Position numbers and translations under genes: made by a program
Shown: positions 30,658 to 36,576 of the stretch, in pieces
How positions within the stretch are numbered: the first letter of the stretch is position 1
Layout of the letters: each line of letters begins with the position of its first letter
NCBI GenBank assembly: GCA_016208965.1
Contig: JACQXB010000010.1
Coordinates: forward strand, 1 to 36,576
From: Nitrospirota bacterium
GTDB lineage: Bacteria; Nitrospirota; Thermodesulfovibrionia; UBA6902; DSMQ01
Length of the DNA: 36,576 bases
Direction of reading: 5' to 3'
Notes under the pieces: model-generated
Told to the model about the DNA's origin: nothing
The model's database searches: none
Seen by the model: the letters and a program-made list of their open reading frames with translations, nothing else

Positions 30658-32070
30658 ATGCAGACAGGATCTTTTCTTAAATATAGAAACAAAATATTTT
30701 TGAAGACATTTGCGATTTATCTGAGAAATATCTCTAAATTGGATGCCAATCATATAGCTTGCTTCTATTTCTTGCTTGCTTCCGTTACCCATGTATGATA
30801 AATCACCAATTCTTTTACACCAAACAACCACGCTCTCAAGAACAATTTGCAAAGCTCTATTTGCTCTCTTCTCCATATCAGGCAAATAAAGTTTGATACT
30901 TAAAATCTTGCCGCAGTTAATCGGTTTTTTACTAAGCAAACTGAGTCCTGAACAACTAATATCAAAGGCATTGCTGAAAAATGACTCTTTCTTATTTATT
31001 TCACTTCTAATCTTTATCAAGGTCTGAATTCTTGGATATTTTCTTTTTTCCATAAGATATTTGATGTCATCAATTTTTTTACTTTCAATTACAATTTCCC
31101 CCTCATTATACACAATGGTTTGATCCCGTCCCCTTGCTTTTGCTTGATATAAGGCTTTATCAGCGTATTTAACAAGATGCTCTGCTCGAATAATATTTTT
31201 ATTGGCAGGATAATTAGCAATTCCTAAACTTATTGTAATATATAAAGTTTTATCTCTCAGTTTAAAAGCAAACTCACTTACTAATTTTCGCAATCCTTCT
31301 CCTTTTATATAAGCATTTTTATAATCTGTATGGGGTAATAAAATTGCAAACTCTTCTCCTCCATATCGTACAACCTTGTCTGTGTCGCGAAAATTACTCC
31401 TTAAAATATCTGCAAATTGTTTTAAAATTACATCACCAAATTGGTGGCCATACGCATCATTAACTGCCTTAAAAAAATCAATATCAATCATAATGCACGA
31501 TAAAGGAAATTTATATCTTTTTGCTAATTTATATTGGTCATTAAGCATCTTACTAAAATACCTGTGGTTATATAGCCCGGTCAGCTCATCTTTAATAGAA
31601 AGTTCCCTCAACTGCTTGTTCTTATCATCCAAGTTTTTAAGTAATTTCTTAATTTCTTTATTTAATGCCCTGAGATGCTTATTTTTATCTTCACAATTGT
31701 GCATGCTTAATTTAAGGTCATCTTCCTTGGTCTCCAGTTGGAACATTAAATTATTAAAATCTTCTCCAATCTGAAGCATAATATCCCCTTCTGTCGCCTT
31801 TTTGTAGACTTTACACTTATGGCAATCTCCGAGCTTCTTAGCAAATACACCCACTGGCTTGCCTTTACAGCAAAAGGTCCCTGCAATTTGCCAACACCTT
31901 AAATTTGATGACTTATATGCAGGGCACCCAGTATTTGTACAATTCCTCTCTTCCCAACACTTACACAACCGAGGGTTTTTAAAAAAATACCAGGCCTTCT
32001 GTTTTATAGCCTTTATAAGCAATTTTCTGATATCTGCTGCAACCTTTATTGGGTAATTGCTATCACTCAT
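30646..32070 (-). CDS. GGDEF diguanylate cyclase with Cys-rich N-terminus and C-terminal PilZ domain
   Basis: The protein makes cyclic di-GMP and can also sense it. Residues 36-88 hold a Cys-rich module (CKCWEERNCTNTGCP, LRCWQIAGTFCC, GDCHKCKVY) that could bind a metal, a cluster or a redox signal. A coiled coil (about 95-160) leads to the GGDEF domain (161-325) with active site GGEEF (237-241) and inhibitory I-site RDTD (228-231). A PilZ domain follows (342-460) with both binding motifs, RKYPR (343-347) and DISCSG (370-375). There is no membrane segment, so the enzyme is cytoplasmic. Synthesis, product inhibition and a c-di-GMP receptor lie in one chain. AGGAAAGGAG precedes the ATG. The C-terminus ends in a heptamer repeat. 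Confidence 0.92.
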   Translation of the reverse strand: MSDSNYPIKVAADIRKLLIKAIKQKAWYFFKNPRLCKCWEERNCTNTGCPAYKSSNLRCWQIAGTFCCKGKPVGVFAKKLGDCHKCKVYKKATEGDIMLQIGEDFNNLMFQLETKEDDLKLSMHNCEDKNKHLRALNKEIKKLLKNLDDKNKQLRELSIKDELTGLYNHRYFSKMLNDQYKLAKRYKFPLSCIMIDIDFFKAVNDAYGHQFGDVILKQFADILRSNFRDTDKVVRYGGEEFAILLPHTDYKNAYIKGEGLRKLVSEFAFKLRDKTLYITISLGIANYPANKNIIRAEHLVKYADKALYQAKARGRDQTIVYNEGEIVIESKKIDDIKYLMEKRKYPRIQTLIKIRSEINKKESFFSNAFDISCSGLSLLSKKPINCGKILSIKLYLPDMEKRANRALQIVLESVVVWCKRIGDLSYMGNGSKQEIEASYMIGIQFRDISQINRKCLQKYFVSIFKKRSCLHFSY

Positions 32071-32151
32071 CTAAAAATACCTTTTACTCCTTTCCTGACT
32101 TCATGGGGAAATCGTTTAACTTTAGCCGGTTATTCAGCTTTTTGTTTGAAT

Positions 32152-33717
32152 TTATAAAGAGACTATTTCTTGCTTCAATGGCCAGAGTTTAGATTCAATT
32201 GCATTAAGCAATCTATAAAAAGTCTCTGGTCTTAAGGCTGAGACTGAGATTGCATCAAATCTCCTGCAAATAGCCTCAACATCTTCTCTATCAACAAGCT
32301 CTTCTTTATTGAATACCAAAAGCTGTGGTTTTTGCAAAAGCCCTAAATCAGAGAGTATCTTCTCTACTGATTCAATATGCTGTTCAAATCTTGGATTGGA
32401 TATATCAACAACATGTAAAAGCAGGTCTGCATCCTCAAGTTCTTCAAGGGTTGCCCTGAAGGCTGTAAAAAGGTCTTTAGGCAAGTCACGGATAAATCCA
32501 ACTGTATCTGTGATTATTACATCCCTTTCTCTTGGGAATCTTAATCTCCTGCTTGCAGTGTCAAGTGTTGCAAACATTTTATCTTCTACAAAGGTTTTGC
32601 TCTTTGTCAGATTATTAAGAAGCGTTGATTTCCCTGCATTTGTATAACCTATGATTGACACTATCGGGATATATTTTTCTATTCTTCGCGCCTTTCTTTG
32701 TTCTCTTGCACATTTTAAAGCCTTAAGCTGTCTTTCAAGTAAATGGATTCTCTCCCTTACCCGTCTTCTGTCAATTTCAAGCTTCATTTCTCCGGGCCCT
32801 CTTCCCCCTATTCCTCCCATTAATCGGGACATTGCAGTTCCCTTCCCTGTAAGCCTCGGTAGTCTGTATCGCAATTGGGCAAGTTCAACCTGAACCCTTC
32901 CATCCCTGCTGTGTGCCCGTCTTGCAAAGATATCAAGGATAAGCTGAGAACGGTCTATGGCCTTTAATTCTGTAATGTCACCGATGGCTTTTATCTGCGC
33001 TGGATTCAGGTCCTGATCAAAAATTAATACAGTAGCGCCTTTGTTTAAGGCATTAATTACAAGCTCTTTGATTTTCCCTTCACCCATCAGGTATCTCGGG
33101 TTTATCTCTTTTGGCCTCTGTAATACTGTATCAAGAACTACTACATTGCTTGAGTTTGCCAGTTCCTTTAGCTCCTCCATTGAATCTTCCTGCTCTGTTC
33201 TCAGCCCTTTTGAGACGCTCACAAGTATTGCCCATTCTCTTTTATCGTGTACATCAGATACACCTCTGGTATGCACCATACGGTGCATACCTCTGCCTGT
33301 AATGACTCTCTGCATCTCTGTTTCAAGATGAGAGATAGTACCATCAAAATCACCGAGGGCTGTTTCTACTCTATGAAATGGTATATTGTTTTTTATTTCA
33401 TAAGGTCTGCCCGAATCAGGAGGAAGCAGATAAGCCAAATGTATACTGTGCGGGTGTTCGTCCTTTAGTCCTACTACTATAAGGGCGTCAAGCCTTAGCA
33501 GTGAAAGGTCTGTAATATCATCCTGATTTATTGGTTCATTTTTTAAATGAGTATGAATTAACCTTAGTCCGCGGAGCACCCTTCTTCCAAGAGGGTAATC
33601 AGAAAGCTCGGGTATGAATATCCCTTTTGCATCACCAACAATCACATAGCCAATATCACCATCTCTGTCAGCGAGTACGCCTATCTGTCTGCCGACCATG
33701 TTGGAGCATTGAGCCAT
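32152..33717 (-). CDS. hflX: Ribosome-associated GTPase HflX
   Basis: HflX binds the 50S subunit and splits stalled ribosomes under stress. The 521-residue reading has the N-terminal domain (GRQIGVLADRDG onward), the glycine-rich MGGIGGRGPGE (about 300-310) with its helical linker, and the G domain: P-loop GYTNAGKS (357-364) and DTVGF (405-409). The G4 motif is NKEE (471-474), with Glu where NKxD has Asp, which may weaken guanine specificity. The same frame stays open upstream to about 33848 and encodes a plausible family N-terminus (PTVHGNISGLKRSEI, IYRRRIPRDKALTIELANY), but no start codon lies there; it ends at a run of nine G. The true start is therefore uncertain. It lies downstream of polA. 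Confidence 0.93.
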   Translation of the reverse strand: MAQCSNMVGRQIGVLADRDGDIGYVIVGDAKGIFIPELSDYPLGRRVLRGLRLIHTHLKNEPINQDDITDLSLLRLDALIVVGLKDEHPHSIHLAYLLPPDSGRPYEIKNNIPFHRVETALGDFDGTISHLETEMQRVITGRGMHRMVHTRGVSDVHDKREWAILVSVSKGLRTEQEDSMEELKELANSSNVVVLDTVLQRPKEINPRYLMGEGKIKELVINALNKGATVLIFDQDLNPAQIKAIGDITELKAIDRSQLILDIFARRAHSRDGRVQVELAQLRYRLPRLTGKGTAMSRLMGGIGGRGPGEMKLEIDRRRVRERIHLLERQLKALKCAREQRKARRIEKYIPIVSIIGYTNAGKSTLLNNLTKSKTFVEDKMFATLDTASRRLRFPRERDVIITDTVGFIRDLPKDLFTAFRATLEELEDADLLLHVVDISNPRFEQHIESVEKILSDLGLLQKPQLLVFNKEELVDREDVEAICRRFDAISVSALRPETFYRLLNAIESKLWPLKQEIVSL

Positions 33718-33848
33718 GTAATTTGCAAGCTCAATGGTAAGGGCTTTATCTCGGGGTATACGTCTCCTATAGATTCTCTGAACTGCCTGAATTTCGCTTC
33801 TCTTTAAGCCTGAAATGTTACCGTGAACAGTTGGAATAACCCCCCCCC

Positions 33849-33962
33849 TAAACCAAACTCAAAAATCAAATATCAAATATCAAAAAACAAAATAGAAATA
33901 GCTATTAGCTATAAGCTAAAAGCTCATAAATTTTGAATTTTTAATTTTACATTTTGAATTTT
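33849..33962. repeat. 114-bp tract with 7-nt period between polA and hflX
   Basis: The words drift but the period holds: ATCAAAT/ATCAAAT/ATCAAAA, then TAGCTAT/TAGCTAT/AAGCTAA/AAGCTCA, then AATTTTG/AATTTTT/AATTTTA/CATTTTG/AATTTTT up to the polA stop. No gene and no terminator hairpin is visible in it. Confidence 0.75.
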
Positions 33963-36575
33963 TCAATGCGTTTCTGCCCAGTTTCTGCCAATGCCAATGT
34001 CAACTTTAAGCGGCACTAACAACTTCACTGCTCCCTCCATCTCCTCTCTGATTAATGCCTGCGCCCTTTCTTTTTCTTCCTCAGGTACTTCAAAAACAAG
34101 CTCATCATGAACCTGAAGGAGCATCTTTGTTTTAAAGTTTTCTTTTTTAATCCTTCTCCGGATATTAATCATTGACAGCTTAATTATATCAGCGGCAGAG
34201 CCTTGAATCGGCGTGTTCATTGCGAACCTTTCTCCAAGCTGTCGGGTGTTTTTATTCGGGCTTTTTAGTTCAGGTATCAGCCTTCTCCTGCATAATATGG
34301 TTGACACATAACCTTTCTCCTCAGCCTCTTTAATCAGATTTTCTATATAGCGTTTTACACTTATATGTTTTTGAAAATATGTATCTATATATTTTTTTGC
34401 ATGCTCGGGGGTTATGTTAAGCTCCTGACTCAAGCCATAAGGGCTCATACCATAAATTATACCGAAGTTTACTGTCTTTGCCCTCCTCCTCATATCACTG
34501 GTAACATTTTCAGGAGAAACTCCAAACAACTCAAAAGCAGTTCTTGTATGGATGTCTCCGTCTTTTCTAAATACATCAATTAACCCCTCATCTTCACTTA
34601 AGTGTGCAAGGATGCGAAGCTCTATCTGAGAATAATCAGAAGAAAGAAGAAGGTGTCCTTTCTCTGTAATAAATGCCTGTCTGAGCCTTCTTCCCCATTC
34701 ACCTTTTATCGGGATATTCTGGAGATTTGGCTCAGAACTGCTCAACCTCCCTGTAGCTGTTACGGCCTGGTTAAAAGATGTATGAAGCCTTCCTGTTTTA
34801 GGATTAATCATCTTTGGCAGGGCATCTACATAAGTGCCTTTGAGCTTTGATAATGTCCTGTGCGCAAGAATTTCTCCTGGCAGTTCATGTTCAAGCGAGA
34901 GTTCCTGAAGCACATCCACATCTGTTGAGAATCCAGTTTTTGTCTTTTTAATAGTTCTAAGACCTAATTTTTCAAATAGGATTTCCCTTAACTGCTTTGG
35001 TGAATTAATATTAAATTCCTGGCCTGCGAGGAAATAAATCCTCTGCTCAAGGCTTATAAGCTCTCTTTCAAGCTCCTTTGAGAAGGATTCCATCAAGGAT
35101 AAATCTATCTTTATACCTGCCATTTCAATATCTGCAAGGACCTCAATCAAGGGCATCTCCACATTATAGAAAAGCTCCTCAAGTCCTTGCTTCTTAATCT
35201 CAGGCTCAAGGATATTTTTTAGTCTTAAAGTAACTGCCGAATCCTCGCCTGAGTATCTTGTTGCATCTTCCACAGAGACTTCCCTGAAATCCTTTTTACC
35301 TTTCCCAAGCACCTCATCAAAAGAGAGTTTTTTAAATGAGAGATAATTCAGTGCAGCATCATCAAGGCTATGATTTGGCTTATTAGGGTTTAAAAGATAG
35401 GAGGCAATCATTGTATCAAAGGTAATGCCCTTTAAATTTATGCCTTCATTTTTTAAGACAAGTAAATCATATTTTATGTTATGTCCTATTTTTTTAATCC
35501 CGGGGTTCTCAAGGACACTTTTTATTTTTTTGATAACGAATTCTTTTGGTAATTGCTCTGGCACCCCGGTATATGAATGTGTAAGAGGGATATAATATGC
35601 CTTCTCAGGAGTTACAGAAAATGATACCCCGACAAGCTCTGCGAGCGTCGGATATTTACTGGTAGCCTCTGTATCAAGGACAACTTCCTGCCTTATTGAG
35701 TTAAGAAATTCGTCCAAGTTCTCTTTTTTAAAGATTGTCACATATGCTGATTGAGGAATCGTCTCAGCAGGGATAAGTTTAAGGAGGCTGCCAAACTCAA
35801 ACTCACGGAAAAATTTTAAAAGGGCTGACCAGTCAGGGTCTTTTGGTTTAAGTTCTGCTACTGGTATTTCAAGAGGGACGTTTGTATCAAGCTTTGAAAG
35901 CATGAGGCTAAGTTTTATATTATCTATATTTTCAGAAATTAAGGATTTGAGTTCAGGTTTTTTAATTTTTGAATAATTCTGGATCAGGTTATCAAGAGTG
36001 CCGAATTCTTTTAAAAGCCCTACAGCAGTTTTTTCTCCTATTCCGCGCACACCGGGAATATTATCTGACGCATCGCCCATCAGCGCCATAATCTCAGGGA
36101 TTTGTCCCGGTTTAACACCAAATCGCTCTATAACATCCTTCTCCTCTGTAATTTTATCCTTCATTGTGTCATAAGCCTTAACCTTTGGACTGAGAATCTG
36201 ATACATATCTTTATCTGCGGTTACAACATAGACATCAATATCATGCTTTTCGGCATCTTTTGCAATGGTTCCGATTATGTCATCAGCCTCATAGCCTTCC
36301 TTCTCAAGTATGGGGATCTTAAATGCATTAACTATCTCCTTTATGTAAGGAATTTGAACCCTAAGCTCATCAGGCATTTTAGGTCTGTGGGCTTTATACT
36401 CCTCATATGCCTTGTGTCTCATTGTTGGTGCAGCTGTGTCAAATATAACACTTATATAATCAGGATTTTTTTCACGTAGGATTTTAAGGAGCATATTGGT
36501 AAAACCATAAATAGCATTTGTAGGAAAGCCTTTTGAATTGGTTAATTCTCTTATTGCATAAAATGCGCGGTAGAA
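33963..36575 (-). CDS. polA: DNA polymerase I, 5' end outside the window
   Basis: Pol I fills gaps and removes primers. About 870 residues are visible; roughly ten at the N-terminus, including the initiator, lie beyond the edge. The 5'-nuclease domain begins with FYRAFYAIRELTNSKG and contains YEADDIIGTIA and ALMGDASDNIPGVRGIGEKTA. The 3'-5' exonuclease keeps its carboxylates (VVLDTEATS; GHNIKYDLL; YSGEDSAVTL), so proofreading looks intact, unlike in Taq polymerase. Polymerase motifs are complete: A (SSDYSQIELRILAHLS), B (RRRAKTVNFGIIYGMSPYGL) and C (LLQVHDELVFEVPE). The first 71 visible codons are duplicated in inverted orientation at the left end of the window. Confidence 0.97.
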   Translation of the reverse strand, partial: FYRAFYAIRELTNSKGFPTNAIYGFTNMLLKILREKNPDYISVIFDTAAPTMRHKAYEEYKAHRPKMPDELRVQIPYIKEIVNAFKIPILEKEGYEADDIIGTIAKDAEKHDIDVYVVTADKDMYQILSPKVKAYDTMKDKITEEKDVIERFGVKPGQIPEIMALMGDASDNIPGVRGIGEKTAVGLLKEFGTLDNLIQNYSKIKKPELKSLISENIDNIKLSLMLSKLDTNVPLEIPVAELKPKDPDWSALLKFFREFEFGSLLKLIPAETIPQSAYVTIFKKENLDEFLNSIRQEVVLDTEATSKYPTLAELVGVSFSVTPEKAYYIPLTHSYTGVPEQLPKEFVIKKIKSVLENPGIKKIGHNIKYDLLVLKNEGINLKGITFDTMIASYLLNPNKPNHSLDDAALNYLSFKKLSFDEVLGKGKKDFREVSVEDATRYSGEDSAVTLRLKNILEPEIKKQGLEELFYNVEMPLIEVLADIEMAGIKIDLSLMESFSKELERELISLEQRIYFLAGQEFNINSPKQLREILFEKLGLRTIKKTKTGFSTDVDVLQELSLEHELPGEILAHRTLSKLKGTYVDALPKMINPKTGRLHTSFNQAVTATGRLSSSEPNLQNIPIKGEWGRRLRQAFITEKGHLLLSSDYSQIELRILAHLSEDEGLIDVFRKDGDIHTRTAFELFGVSPENVTSDMRRRAKTVNFGIIYGMSPYGLSQELNITPEHAKKYIDTYFQKHISVKRYIENLIKEAEEKGYVSTILCRRRLIPELKSPNKNTRQLGERFAMNTPIQGSAADIIKLSMINIRRRIKKENFKTKMLLQVHDELVFEVPEEEKERAQALIREEMEGAVKLLVPLKVDIGIGRNWAETH

Positions 36576-36576
36576 A
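36362..36576. repeat. Right copy of the 215-bp terminal inverted repeat
   Basis: Exact reverse complement of 1-215. This copy belongs to the full polA gene, whose coding sequence continues inward without a break at the repeat boundary, so it is the original and the left one the derived copy. Confidence 0.95.

Overview
The window looks like a piece of a moderately AT-rich chromosome from a Gram-negative bacterium. An Mla-type lipid transport cassette, undecaprenyl-diphosphate and CDP-diacylglycerol synthesis genes, RseP and a lipoprotein all imply two membranes. Gene content and style (GH57 glucanotransferase-like enzyme, long MCE protein, short NusA, short PheT, word-like intergenic repeats) suggest an uncultured Nitrospirota- or Desulfobacterota-like lineage. 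That placement is inference, because no rRNA gene is present.

Layout. 1-215 is a perfect inverted copy of 36362-36576, and both copies carry the 5' part of polA; the left copy is a dead fragment and the right one runs into a nearly complete polA. 425-1410 holds two toxin-antitoxin cassettes (hicBA and a ParE-type pair), each followed by an attC-like site. 1405-5450 is a minus-strand block: rimP-nusA-recG, with a separate small lipoprotein gene upstream. 5660-18719 is a long plus-strand core block: mlaE-mlaF-mlaD, a GH57 enzyme, an exported VCBS-type protein, then uppS-cdsA-dxr-rseP (isoprenoid, phospholipid and envelope-stress functions) and an aconitase.

18720-23898 is the most unusual region. 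It begins with a near-consensus sigma-70 promoter and continues as seven plus-strand units of one or two small genes, each followed by an AAC...GTT stem-loop resembling an integron attC site. The units are a methyltransferase, a four-helix membrane protein, a HicB/HicA chimera, a MltR-like protein, a pair of small conserved proteins, an antitoxin/ParE pair and an antitoxin with a broken toxin. No integrase is visible, so this looks like an integrase-less cassette cluster (CALIN-like). 23899-28686 is the minus-strand operon rplT-pheS-pheT-cca, headed by tRNA-Ile and tRNA-Ala at 28805-29085. 29150-36575 carries, on the minus strand, a radical SAM protein, an antitoxin with a toxin remnant, a GGDEF-PilZ diguanylate cyclase, hflX and polA.

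Three themes run through the window. (1) Cassette-like small genes with attC-like sites flank and punctuate the core genes. (2) Three toxin-antitoxin loci (20867-21052, 23485-23834, 30109-30460) carry deletions that damage the toxin; two keep a complete antitoxin. (3) Tandem repeats with a 7-nt period but different words occur in many gaps and also in frame inside genes (GH57, aconitase) or at gene ends (cca, the GGDEF gene). All functional calls come from reading motifs by eye; no database search was run.
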